A program made the translations under genes and the position numbers. A DNA stretch of 64,000 bases, from the NCBI GenBank assembly GCA_964410625.1, contig CAYPHY010000020.1:18008-82007 (forward strand), read 5' to 3'. The notes below the pieces were generated by a model. The model saw only the letters and a program-made list of their open reading frames with translations, made no database searches and had not been told where the DNA came from. Source of the stretch: CAYPHY01 sp964410625 (GTDB lineage: Bacteria; Chloroflexota; Anaerolineae; Promineifilales; Promineifilaceae). How positions within the stretch are numbered: position 1 is the first letter of the stretch; each line of letters starts with the position of its first letter. Shown here one piece after another: positions 50,151 to 60,767 of the stretch.

Positions 50151-52061
50151 ATGAACGAGCCGGAGACGATTCCACAATATTTCTTGGAGCAGGTCCAGAA
50201 GCATGGGGCGGGGAAGATCGCGCTGCGGCAGAAGGAGCTGGGTATCTGGCGCGAGTTTAACTGGCAGGACTCCTATGAACAGGTGCGTGACTTTGCGCTG
50301 GGGCTGATGGTCTTGGGGCTGCAACGAGGGGACAAGGTTTGTTCGGTGGGGGACAATGACCGGCAATACCTGTGGGCCTTCCTCGGCTTGCAGGCGGTGG
50401 GCGCGGTGCAGGTGGGTTTGTTCACCGATGCGACAGCGGCCGAAATCGCCTACATTGTTGACCATAGCGACGCCGCCTTTGTCCTCGCCAAAGACCAGGA
50501 GCAGTGTGATAAGTTCCTGGATATCAAGAGCCAGATTCCGCGCGTGAAGCGGGTGATCTATTGGGATGAACGCGGCCTATGGAACTATGATGATCCCTGG
50601 CTGATGTCGTTTGAGCAAGTGCAGACGTTGGGGCGGGAACTGGCGCAATCGGAGCCGGACCGCTTTGAGACGGAAGTGCGGCTCGGCCGCGCCGATGACC
50701 TGGCCTTGCTGTGTTACACCAGCGGCACAACCGGCTTGCCGAAAGGGGTGATGCTCAGCCACGCCAATGTATTGGGGGCGACCCAACTCTATAGCGAAGT
50801 GGACCCACGCTATGACACCGACAACCACGTTAGCTTCATGCCGATGGGCTGGATCGCCGAGCCGGTGTTGGGCATTGCCGCCCATGTCTACTTCGGCGTG
50901 ATCATGAACTTCCCCGAAGAGCCGGAGACGGTGCGCCAGAACATCCGCGAAATCGCGCCGGAGACGCTGTTTTATAACTCGCGGCTGTGGGATACGCTGG
51001 TGGCGACGGTACAGGTGCGGATGAATGACGCCACCTGGTTCAACCGCAAGCTGTATGAGTGGTTCTTGCCAGTGGGCTATCGCGTGGCGGACAGCAAATT
51101 CTCCGGGCAGGCGGTTGGGGCGGGCTTGCAATTGGCCTATGGATTGGGCGACCGGCTGGTGTTTCGGCCGTTGCGTGACCAGCTTGGCCTCTCGCGGGTG
51201 CGTGCCGCCTATACCGCCGGAGCCGCGCTCAGCCCAGACGCAATGCGCTTTTTCCATGCGTTGGGGATCAACCTGAAGCAGATTTACGGCTCCACAGAAG
51301 TCAGCGGTGGGGCGACTGTCCATCGCGATGATGACATCAAGTTCGCCAGCGTCGGCCAGCCCGCGCCGGGCATTGAGGTGCGGATTTCCGACGAGGGAGA
51401 GATTCAAATCAGCGGCCCGACGGTGATGCTCGGTTATTACAAGAACCCAGAGGGGACGGCGGCCGATATTGTCGAGGATGAGGACGGCCGTCGCTGGTTC
51501 CGCACCGGTGACGCCGGATACATTGACGAGGACGGTCACGTGATCTATCTCGACCGGGTGAAGGATATGATCACGCTGGCGAATGGCGAACGCTTTTCGC
51601 CACAGTTTATTGAAGGGCGGCTGAAGTTCAGCCCCTACATCCGCGATGTGATGGCGATTGGCGGCGACCGTGACTTTGTGACCGCGCTGATCATCATTGA
51701 TTATGAGAACGCCGGTCATTGGGCAGAGAAGAACCGCATCCCCTATACGACGTTTGTGGACTTGTCGCAACGGCCGCAGGTCTATGAGCTGATCAAAAAG
51801 GCGGTAGAAGAGGTGAACAGCACCTTGCCTCCGGCGGCGCGGGTGAAACGCTTTGTGTTGATGCACAAGGAGTTCGATGCCGACGAAGCGGAGATGACGC
51901 GCACGCGCAAGCTACGGCGCGGTTTCCTGGCCGACCGGTATGGCAGTATTATTGAGGCGATGTATGACGGCCGAGACTCCATCCAGGTCCGCGCTCCGGT
52001 GCGCTATCAGGATGGGTCGGAAGGCTTTGTGGAAACGGAAATCCGATTAATGACGCTATAG
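50151..52061 (+). CDS. Long-chain-type acyl-CoA synthetase (AMP-binding)
   Basis: The 636-residue ligase has the phosphate-binding motif CYTSGTTGLPKGVMLS, IYGSTEVSG, RWFRTGDAGYIDEDGHV and the TLANGE motif near the C-terminus. It activates a fatty or related carboxylic acid to acyl-CoA using ATP. Its place between livG and livH suggests that the transported acid is activated on entry. Confidence 0.9.
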   Translation: MNEPETIPQYFLEQVQKHGAGKIALRQKELGIWREFNWQDSYEQVRDFALGLMVLGLQRGDKVCSVGDNDRQYLWAFLGLQAVGAVQVGLFTDATAAEIAYIVDHSDAAFVLAKDQEQCDKFLDIKSQIPRVKRVIYWDERGLWNYDDPWLMSFEQVQTLGRELAQSEPDRFETEVRLGRADDLALLCYTSGTTGLPKGVMLSHANVLGATQLYSEVDPRYDTDNHVSFMPMGWIAEPVLGIAAHVYFGVIMNFPEEPETVRQNIREIAPETLFYNSRLWDTLVATVQVRMNDATWFNRKLYEWFLPVGYRVADSKFSGQAVGAGLQLAYGLGDRLVFRPLRDQLGLSRVRAAYTAGAALSPDAMRFFHALGINLKQIYGSTEVSGGATVHRDDDIKFASVGQPAPGIEVRISDEGEIQISGPTVMLGYYKNPEGTAADIVEDEDGRRWFRTGDAGYIDEDGHVIYLDRVKDMITLANGERFSPQFIEGRLKFSPYIRDVMAIGGDRDFVTALIIIDYENAGHWAEKNRIPYTTFVDLSQRPQVYELIKKAVEEVNSTLPPAARVKRFVLMHKEFDADEAEMTRTRKLRRGFLADRYGSIIEAMYDGRDSIQVRAPVRYQDGSEGFVETEIRLMTL

Positions 52062-52070
52062 AAGATTTTT

Positions 52071-52136
52071 TGACACGAATTCCACGAATGACACGAAATA
52101 TGGCTTTATTCGTGAAATTCGTGTCATTCGTGTCGG
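52071..52136. repeat. CACGAAT/ATTCGTG palindromic repeat
   Basis: GACACGAATTCCACGAATGA then CACGAAAT on the left; ATTCGTGAAATTCGTGTCAT and TCGTGTC on the right. Same family as 24389-24451. Confidence 0.8.
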
Positions 52137-52148
52137 ATCAATGCATTT

Positions 52149-53066
52149 ATGAACTGGCAACTTGTCCCACAACAATTAGTAACTGGCGTCCTCAACGGCG
52201 GTATTATCGCTATTATCGCTCTGGGGATCGTCCTTATTTACCGCTCCTCTGAGGTGTTTAACTTTGCCCATGGCCATCTGGTGATGCTCGGCGCATTCAT
52301 AACCTGGTGGTTTGCGACGGAGCCATTGAGTTTGCCGTTGTGGGCGGCCGCTATCTGCGCTGTCATTGTCTCCACGTTGCTCGGCCTGTTGATTGAACGG
52401 CTGGCGTTGCGGCCGATGACCGGCCAACCCTTGCTGGCGATCATCCTGATGACGCTCGGCCTGTCACAGTTGCTGGAAGGAGGAGCGAGCATCATCTTTG
52501 GCATCCAGCCGAAGAACAACTTTCCTACGCCCTACTCGCCCAGCGACGTAATCCAGATCCCCTTCCCCGGCGCATTTAACGACACGATCATCGTTCGTCA
52601 GGCGTTGTTGGCGACTTTTGTGGTGGCTATCGTTGTCGCCATTATCTTCATGCTCTTCTTCCGCTACACCCGTATCGGGTTGGCGATGCGGGCGACATCG
52701 GAAGACCACGAACTGGCGCGAAGCGTCGGCCTGAAAGTGCCACGTATCTTTGGGCTTTCATGGGCAATTGCCGGTGTGGTCGCCACGGTAAGCGGCGTCT
52801 TGCTGGCGATGGTCACAGGCGTTAGCCTGAACCTGGCAACCGTGACCCTGGTGGCATTCCCGGCGATTCTCTTGGGTGGGTTGGAGTCCTTCCCCGGCGC
52901 GATCATCGGCGGGCTGTTGGTCGGGTTGGCCCAGGCATTGGTACAGGCGTCGAGCTTGATTGAGGTTCGTAATTCGGCCGAAATCGCGCCCTATATCTTG
53001 CTTCTGCTCGTCTTACTGATACGACCAGAAGGGTTGTTTGGGCAGAAGCGGATTGAACGAGTTTAG
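52149..53066 (+). CDS. livH: Branched-chain-type ABC permease LivH
   Basis: The 305-residue protein has eight or so hydrophobic helices, an N-terminal LNGGIIAIIALGIVLIYRSSEVFNFAHG stretch and EDHELARSVGLKVPRIFGLSW, the LivH coupling segment, followed by the GGLESFPGAIIGG loop. It forms the membrane channel with LivM. Confidence 0.92.
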   Translation: MNWQLVPQQLVTGVLNGGIIAIIALGIVLIYRSSEVFNFAHGHLVMLGAFITWWFATEPLSLPLWAAAICAVIVSTLLGLLIERLALRPMTGQPLLAIILMTLGLSQLLEGGASIIFGIQPKNNFPTPYSPSDVIQIPFPGAFNDTIIVRQALLATFVVAIVVAIIFMLFFRYTRIGLAMRATSEDHELARSVGLKVPRIFGLSWAIAGVVATVSGVLLAMVTGVSLNLATVTLVAFPAILLGGLESFPGAIIGGLLVGLAQALVQASSLIEVRNSAEIAPYILLLLVLLIRPEGLFGQKRIERV

Positions 53067-53115
53067 GAAGAGATTGGGAGACTGGAGATTGGAGATTAGA
53101 GGTTGGAGATTGGGT
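53067..53115. repeat. Single purine arm of the GAGACT repeat
   Basis: AGAGATTGGGAGACTGGAGA and TTGGAGATTAGAGG, ending next to the livM start, where it may also supply the ribosome binding site (GGAG). Confidence 0.65.
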
Positions 53116-53120
53116 GAATT

Positions 53121-54188
53121 ATGGCGGCATTGAGACCGGCGGGGGATTTTGATCGCACGTATGAACAGGATATGGCCGTTATCCGGCGGCCGTGGCAATG
53201 GTTTGTCTTGCTGGCGGGTGTTGTCTTGCTACTCACTGCGCCCTGGTGGGGTAGTGCTTATGTGGTCAATACGATCAACCGGCTGGCCTATACAATCATC
53301 GCCTTGCAAGGGCTGAACATCCTCACCGGCTATACCGGCCAGATTTCACTGGGACAGGCGGCCTTTATGCTGGTCGGCGGCTATGTGTCGGCATTGACAA
53401 TCACCCATCTCAACTTTCCCTTTCCGCTGGCGTTGTTGGCGGCCGCCTTAGGCGCGGGCGTCATCGGCTTGCTCTTTGGTCTACCCTCCTTGCGCGTCAA
53501 GGGCTTTTATCTGGCGATGGCGACGCTGGCGGCACAGTTCATCATCCCCTGGCTGACCCGCCACATCTATCCCGACCTGCTCGGCGGCACACAGGGGCGG
53601 ATTACTGCACCAGTCCCGGTACTGTTTGGGATCACCTTCAACGAAATCAATCGCTACATCTATCTATCGCTCCCCGTTCTGGCGCTGACGACCTTATTGA
53701 CGTTGAACATCAGCCGCACGCGGCTCGGCCGCGCCTTTGTCTCCGTGCGCGACAATGATCTGGCGGCCGAGTTACTGGGCGTGAATCTTTTCAGCACCAA
53801 ACTCCGCGCTTTCTTCATCGCTTCCATGCTGGCCGGATTGGCTGGAGCCTTAAAAGCCCACAGCGAACGAGGGATCGGCACGGCCTTCGGCTATGGCCTT
53901 CCTGAATCTATCATCTTGTTGGGGATGTTGGTCATCGGCGGCCTGGGAACCAACCTCGGCCCGTTCTTGGGGGCAATCGTCGTGATTTTGCTCGAAGACC
54001 TGGCTGGGGTGACTGGCGGTTGGATGGCGCAGCTCTTCCCCACTGAATCGGCACGGCTACTGACATCCTTTCGGCCTATTTTCTTTGGCCTGGTGCTTAT
54101 GCTATTCTTGATCTTTGAGCCGCGTGGCCTGGCCCACCGCTGGCAACTGTTTAAGGCGGCGTGGCGGCTTAGGCCGTTTTCAAGGTAG
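53121..54188 (+). CDS. livM: Branched-chain-type ABC permease LivM
   Basis: The 355-residue permease starts with about 30 polar residues, then about nine hydrophobic helices. LNILTGYTGQISLGQAAFMLVGGY and SVRDNDLAAELLGVN, with GGLGTNLGPFLGAI, are typical LivM segments. It pairs with LivH. Confidence 0.92.
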   Translation: MAALRPAGDFDRTYEQDMAVIRRPWQWFVLLAGVVLLLTAPWWGSAYVVNTINRLAYTIIALQGLNILTGYTGQISLGQAAFMLVGGYVSALTITHLNFPFPLALLAAALGAGVIGLLFGLPSLRVKGFYLAMATLAAQFIIPWLTRHIYPDLLGGTQGRITAPVPVLFGITFNEINRYIYLSLPVLALTTLLTLNISRTRLGRAFVSVRDNDLAAELLGVNLFSTKLRAFFIASMLAGLAGALKAHSERGIGTAFGYGLPESIILLGMLVIGGLGTNLGPFLGAIVVILLEDLAGVTGGWMAQLFPTESARLLTSFRPIFFGLVLMLFLIFEPRGLAHRWQLFKAAWRLRPFSR

Positions 54189-54193
54189 TTTGG

Positions 54194-54199
54194 TATACT
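54194..54199 (+). promoter_or_regulatory. Extended -10 box ahead of the binding-lipoprotein gene
   Basis: TATACT preceded by TGG (54191-54199). No convincing -35 was seen. It could give the highly needed binding protein its own transcript, with a leader of about 180 nt. Confidence 0.35.
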
Positions 54200-54205
54200 G
54201 GTGCA

Positions 54206-54287
54206 GGGGAGATTGGAGGTTAGAGATTGGAGACTAGGAGATTGGGAATAATCCCTAATCCCCAATCCGTAATCCCCAATCCGCAAT
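54206..54287. repeat. Mixed repeat: GAGATTGG arm plus AATCCCCAATCCG arm
   Basis: GGGGAGATTGGAGGTTAGAG is followed by AATCCCTAATCCCCAATCC and CCCAATCCGCAAT. Part of the latter recurs at about 54351 (GTAATCCGCAATTAG). Confidence 0.6.
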
Positions 54288-54384
54288 AGAGAAGGAGGTC
54301 AGAAAGTATTGCCGTATAGAAAAGAAACTGTCAATCTGCATTCCGAAGTCTGTAATCCGCAATTAGAGAAGAGAGGAGTTTGAA

Positions 54385-55905
<1,521 letters not shown>

Positions 55906-55913
55906 TCCAAATC

Positions 55914-55992
55914 AAGAGACTGTGAGACTGGGAGATTGAGAGACTAGTTGATTAATCTCCTAGTCTCCTAATCTCTCAGTCTCTTAATCTCC
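55914..55992. repeat. GAGACT/AGTCTC palindromic repeat
   Basis: GAGACTGTGAGACTGGGAGA on the left, AATCTCCTAGTCTCCTAATC with TCTCAGTCTC on the right, ending just before the livF start. Confidence 0.8.
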
Positions 55993-55999
55993 GGGTTTC

Positions 56000-56952
56000 A
56001 TGCTTAAAGTCAACAACATCGAAGTCGTCTATAGCGACGTGATCCTCGTCTTACGCGGGGTGACGTTGGCCGTCGAGCAGGGGCAGATTGTGGCGCTGCT
56101 GGGAGCCAACGGCGCGGGCAAATCCACGACGCTGAAGGCGTTGTCGGGCTTGCTACACGTGCAAGAGGGGGACGTAACGCGGGGCAATATCGAATTTGAG
56201 GGAGAGCGCATTGACCGCCTGGAGCCGGACGAGATTGTGCGGCGGGGGATTGTGCAGGTGTTGGAAGGTCGGCCGATCTTCCGCCATCTGACCGTCGAAG
56301 AAAACCTGCGTGCCGGTGCGCTCTTTCGCTCCCCTTCAAACCGAGAAATGAAGCAAGACCTCGATCAGGTCTATCACTACTTCCCGCGCCTCCTGGACAT
56401 GCGCCACCGCACCAGCGGCTACCTCTCCGGTGGGGAGCAGCAGATGATGGTTATCGGCCGCGCCCTCATGGCCCGGCCGCGCCTGATGTTGCTTGATGAA
56501 CCCTCATTGGGGTTAGCCCCGCTGTTGGTACAGACGATTTTTTCCGTCATCCGCCAGATCAATCAGGAGTCGGGCGTTTCGATTTTGCTGGTGGAGCAAA
56601 ATGCCAATGTCGCCCTCCAGGTGGCGGATTATGCCTATGTGATGGAGAACGGCCGCATTGTCCTCGATGGCGCGGCCGAACAGTTGAAGGAAAACGCCGA
56701 CATCAANNNNNNNNNNNNNNNNNNNNNNNNNNNNNNNNNNNNNNNNNNNNNNNNNNNNNNNNNNNNNNNNNNNNNNNNNNNNNNNNNNNNNNNNNNNNNN
56801 NNNNNNGCCGCATTGTCCTCGATGGCGCGGCCGAACAGTTGAAGGAAAACGCCGACATCAAAGAGTTCTATCTTGGGCTGACCCAGGTGGGCGAACGGAA
56901 AAGCTATCGTGATGTGAAGCATTATAAGCGGCGCAAGCGGTGGCTGGGGTAG
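56000..56952 (+). CDS. livF: Branched-chain-type ABC transporter ATPase LivF (interrupted by a scaffold gap)
   Basis: Walker A GANGAGKS is at 35-42, with a signature YLSGGEQQMM and Walker B LMLLDEPSLGLAP, followed by SILLVEQNAN. The gap (56707-56806) falls near the C-terminus. The 55 bp before the gap are repeated exactly after it; if that duplicate is collapsed the frame runs on as KEFYLGLTQVGERKSYRD to a TAG at 56950-56952, a normal LivF end (about 265 residues). So the gene is probably intact and the gap artificial. Confidence 0.88.
56707..56806. other. Scaffold gap of 100 N with identical 55-bp flanks
   Basis: 56652-56706 and 56807-56861 are identical. Flanks of this kind are expected when two contigs that share a 55-bp overlap are joined by a default gap. 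Confidence 0.9.
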
Positions 56953-56978
56953 TGGCGAGTGAAGAGTGGAGAGTGGTG

Positions 56979-58193
56979 ATGAGCGTAGACGAACGGCTGA
57001 GCGAGTTGGTGGCGTGGGCGTATGAGAATGCTCCGGCGGTGAAGGCGCGGTTGGACCGGGCGGGGGTACGGCCGCAGGATATTACCACGGCCGCCGACCT
57101 GGAAAAAATTCCGGTGCTGACCAAGGATGAGGCGGTGGCCTTACAGCAAGCCGATCCCCCCTTTGGGGGGATGTTGGCGGTGCCGCTTGCGGAGATAAGC
57201 CACCTTTTCTTCTCACCGGGGCCGTTGTATGAACCCGCTCCGGCGGCCGATGATCCGGCGTGGGAGATGGGTGTGGAGGCGATGCGGCGCGGCGGGTTTA
57301 CGGCCGATGACATTGTCCTCGTCTCCCTTTCTTACCACCTCGCGCCAGCCGGGTTCCTCTTTGATGCCGCGCTGACCCGCCTGGGGGCAACGGTCATCCC
57401 TGGTGGGATTGGTAACAGCGAACTGCAACTGCAAATGGCCCGCGACCTGCACGCCACAGGCTTCATTGGCACGCCCAGCTATCTGATGAGCCTGATCCAA
57501 AAGGCGGAGGAAAGCGGGTTGGATTTCCGGCGCGACTTTAAGATCACGAAGGCGATGACGACGGCCGAGCCGCTGCCGCCGAGCCTGCGCCAGACCCTGA
57601 GCGACTATGGCATTACGGTGACGAATGCTTATGGCACGGCCGAGTTTGGCTTGTTGGCAACCAACACGGGTGAAGGGATGGCGATGCAGTTGTTGCCAGA
57701 GCCAATTGTACAGGTTGTCAACCCTGATTCCGGCCAATCCGTCGGTCCCGGTGAAACAGGCGAAGTGGTGGTCACCAATTTCAATCGCTTCTACCCGCTG
57801 ATCCGCTTTGGCACGGGCGATATGGCGATGAACATTGACCCCAACCCAGGTAGCAGCAAGCAAGCGGAGCGAGCGATTATTTTGGTCGGCCGTCGCGGGG
57901 AGGCGGTGAAGGTGCGTGGGATGTTCCTCCACCCCAACCAACTCCGTTTCGCCTCCTCCCAAGTCCCTGGCATCCAGGCGATGCAAGCGGTGATCACGCG
58001 GCCAGACCTACGCGATCACTTTGTGCTGGAAGTGGAGATTGCGGAGGAGAGCAACTTTAAGGCGACGGCCGAAGCACTAAAGCAAGCCGTCCAGGGCATC
58101 TGTCGCGTGCGCGTGGATGAAGTCAACTTCGTCGAAGCAGGGACCATCCCCGCCAATGCCCCCGGCGTGCGCGACGAACGGGTGTGGGAGTAG
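56979..58193 (+). CDS. Phenylacetate-CoA ligase-like (PaaK) AMP-forming enzyme
   Basis: The ATG at 56979 (MSVDERL) was preferred to the frame opening at 56940, which reads through repeat-like DNA. The 404-residue protein has the PaaK layout: LVAWAYENAPAVKARLD, IPVLTKDE, then FIGTPSYLMSL, NAYGTAEFG and GEVVVTNFNRFYPLIRFGTGD. The usual SSGTTG loop is replaced by SPGPLYEPA, so the phosphate loop is atypical. It probably activates an aromatic or similar acid imported by the adjacent transporter. Confidence 0.82.
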   Translation: MSVDERLSELVAWAYENAPAVKARLDRAGVRPQDITTAADLEKIPVLTKDEAVALQQADPPFGGMLAVPLAEISHLFFSPGPLYEPAPAADDPAWEMGVEAMRRGGFTADDIVLVSLSYHLAPAGFLFDAALTRLGATVIPGGIGNSELQLQMARDLHATGFIGTPSYLMSLIQKAEESGLDFRRDFKITKAMTTAEPLPPSLRQTLSDYGITVTNAYGTAEFGLLATNTGEGMAMQLLPEPIVQVVNPDSGQSVGPGETGEVVVTNFNRFYPLIRFGTGDMAMNIDPNPGSSKQAERAIILVGRRGEAVKVRGMFLHPNQLRFASSQVPGIQAMQAVITRPDLRDHFVLEVEIAEESNFKATAEALKQAVQGICRVRVDEVNFVEAGTIPANAPGVRDERVWE

Positions 58194-58206
58194 CATCCCC
58201 CATCCT

Positions 58207-60762
58207 TCAACCTTCTTCCTTCATCCTTTCCCCCACAATCGCTCGATTGGCGGCCACATTGTGCAGAAAAGTGTGGCGTAATCCATCATCTTGGATGAGG
58301 GCGGCCTGGGCCTGGAGCATTGTGTGGGCAGCGTCCAGGAGGCCGGGTGCGCGGGGGTCGTGGTTGGCTTTTAGGGCGCGATAACACGTCCAATAGAGGC
58401 GCAACGGCTCATGGGAACTACCCAGCGGCGCGCCGCCCAAGAGCGGCACTATTCCTTCCACGTGGTCCAGAGCTGCGGCTGGGTCGCCTTGTGCCAGGGA
58501 CAGGTTGGCCAGGGCGCGTTGCACCATTGCCACTAATAACGGGTTTTTGTGTTCCAGGGCCAGGGCCAACGCCGCTTGCAGCGCTTCGGCCGCTTCCTTG
58601 CACCGCGCCAGGTGCGTGTAGCACTCCCCGGCCAGCAACCGAAAGTGAACGGTATGCGGCGATAGCGGTGTTTCCTCCAGTCCGGCCGCCACCCATTGCA
58701 GCGCCTGCGACTCATCACCGGAATGAAAGGCAGCCAGGGCCAGACGATGGTAGAGGAAGTGGCTGACGAGGCCGTGGCGTTGCCGCAGTTCGAGGGCGGC
58801 GCGGCCGTGCTGCAAGGCGCCTGGATAGTCACCCAAATAAGTCAGAGTGCCAGAGAAGTTGCTGAGCGCCACACTCAGTGAGTCTGGCTCGTCGATCTGC
58901 CGGTAAGCGCGAAGGGCACGTTCCCGATAGTGCAACGCCTGTTCCAGAGCGCCTTCGTTTTCCAATAACTCACCGATGGAAGTGCAGGTATGCCCCTCAC
59001 CCAGTATATACCCCAACGTCTGGGAGATAGAAAGCGCCTCCTCATAACATTCCCTGGCCTTTGCCTTTTCGCCTCTGAACAAGTGGAAATAGCCGAGCGC
59101 GTTCAGGCTCAAGACTTCCATCACACGCGCCCGCGTGTGATCGCGGCCGCCCGTCGCCGGTATCTGGCGGGCGAAGGTGATGGCTTGTTCCAGGCTTTCG
59201 CGGATACGATCATATTCGTTTGGGGGAAGCGCAAAGAGGGTTACCGCCAGGCCGAGAACGGAGCCAAGCGCATAGGCGGCGAGTGATTGCGTCAGGGGGT
59301 CTCCCGCCTGCCGCGCCCATGCGACGGCCGCATAGGCTGATTCAAGGGCCACATCACTGTTTAAGTCGCGCCGCCACTCAAGCGCCGACTGATAGGCCAG
59401 GACGCGGCCGAGTAAACGCGACTTAAGACTTTGGGTTGCCGGTGGTGAATGGAGCGGATGGAGCTGCGCCGCCAATCGCCCAAGTAGCTCCACCACCTCT
59501 GCCAGCAGTCCCTCGGAGCGATAGTAGCCCACCAGACTGAAGAGGGCGTCGTCTATTAGCGGCCAGGCGTGGTGTTGGATAGCCCATTGCCAGGCCAGGC
59601 GTACATTTCTGACAACGGAACGAATTTCGGTCCGTGCCTGCTGGGGCGTGGGGCCATACCAGGTCAGTTCGCTATCGGCGACCAGGCGCAGAAAATAAGT
59701 GGCGTGGCGTTCTCTTGCCGATGCTTCGGCCGTTTCCATTTGCTGCAACTGTTCCAGCGCAAATTGGCATACCAGCGTGTGCAAGGTATACCAGCCAGGT
59801 AATGTCTGGCGCAAGAGCGATTTATTCACCAGGCTGATCAAATCAACCAATCGCGCTTGGGCCACTGTAACGGCTGCCTCGCGGGAAAAAGCGCCACGGA
59901 GCAAAGCCAGTTGCGCCAGGACGCGCTGCTCGGCCGCCGGGAGCAATCGCCAGGCGTAATCAAAGGCAGCGCGGGGGCTACGCTGGCGGTCGGGGAGGTC
60001 TACCCGGGTGGCGCTTTCCGTGCCGAGGAAGTCGAGGTTGGCCGCCATCTCCGCGGCAATCTCGGCGCAGGTGAAGTGGCTGGCCCAGGTAGCGGCCAAC
60101 TCAATCACCAGGGGCAACCCTTCGGCCAGGCAGCAGATACGAATCAGGCTCCGCCGCTCCGCCTCGTCCAGCTTCAAGCGCACACCGCGCTCCAGCGCCC
60201 GGTTGAAGAAGAGGCGTGCGCTGCTATAGGCGAGGAGGGCGTCCTCGCTTGCGGCCGCCTCCGCCGGGGGGACGGGCAACCCTTCGAGCACCAATACACG
60301 CTCGCCGCCGACGTTCAACTGTTCGCGCGAGGTGACGAGGGCGTGGACGCCAGGGGCGTTTTGCAAGAGGCTGAGCAGGAGCGGCCGCGTGGACAACAGA
60401 TGTTCGTAATTATCCAGCACCAGGAGCAGGCGACGGCTGCGCAGGGAACGCTCTAACTGCTGGGGCAGGCCCTCTTGCCCGGAAAAGGTCAGGCCGAGCG
60501 TCGAAGCAACGGCCGCCGCCAATATTTCACCCACGTCCAAATTCACTTTTTTACCCGACGTTGCATCATCGCCCAAGCCTGCCAATGGCACAAACCAGAC
60601 GCCGTCGGGGAATGGGGAAGGAGGTGGGATGAAAGAGGAGGCGACGGCGAGGGCGAGGCGGGTCTTTCCGACGCCGCCAATACCGCTGATCGTCACCAAC
60701 CGCCTCCTCCGCTCCGCGAGCCAGTCGTGCAGTTCCGCCAGTTCCTTTTCCCGCCCCAGCAA
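58207..60762 (-). CDS. AfsR/MalT-like ATPase with TPR region (C-terminal part of a split regulator)
   Basis: The 851-residue frame starts at a TTG with LGREKELAEL, a motif that is normally internal. Walker A is GIGGVGKT (27-34), Walker B LLLVLDNYEHLL, then ALVTSRE. TPR-like repeats fill the second half. Directly upstream the same frame stays open and reads PPHNLPVRLTSLLGRE, the linker that in related proteins joins a BTAD domain to this ATPase. It is therefore probably one gene with the BTAD frame, separated by a frameshift. Confidence 0.82.
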   Translation of the reverse strand: MLGREKELAELHDWLAERRRRLVTISGIGGVGKTRLALAVASSFIPPPSPFPDGVWFVPLAGLGDDATSGKKVNLDVGEILAAAVASTLGLTFSGQEGLPQQLERSLRSRRLLLVLDNYEHLLSTRPLLLSLLQNAPGVHALVTSREQLNVGGERVLVLEGLPVPPAEAAASEDALLAYSSARLFFNRALERGVRLKLDEAERRSLIRICCLAEGLPLVIELAATWASHFTCAEIAAEMAANLDFLGTESATRVDLPDRQRSPRAAFDYAWRLLPAAEQRVLAQLALLRGAFSREAAVTVAQARLVDLISLVNKSLLRQTLPGWYTLHTLVCQFALEQLQQMETAEASARERHATYFLRLVADSELTWYGPTPQQARTEIRSVVRNVRLAWQWAIQHHAWPLIDDALFSLVGYYRSEGLLAEVVELLGRLAAQLHPLHSPPATQSLKSRLLGRVLAYQSALEWRRDLNSDVALESAYAAVAWARQAGDPLTQSLAAYALGSVLGLAVTLFALPPNEYDRIRESLEQAITFARQIPATGGRDHTRARVMEVLSLNALGYFHLFRGEKAKARECYEEALSISQTLGYILGEGHTCTSIGELLENEGALEQALHYRERALRAYRQIDEPDSLSVALSNFSGTLTYLGDYPGALQHGRAALELRQRHGLVSHFLYHRLALAAFHSGDESQALQWVAAGLEETPLSPHTVHFRLLAGECYTHLARCKEAAEALQAALALALEHKNPLLVAMVQRALANLSLAQGDPAAALDHVEGIVPLLGGAPLGSSHEPLRLYWTCYRALKANHDPRAPGLLDAAHTMLQAQAALIQDDGLRHTFLHNVAANRAIVGERMKEEG

Positions 60763-60767
60763 CGAAG

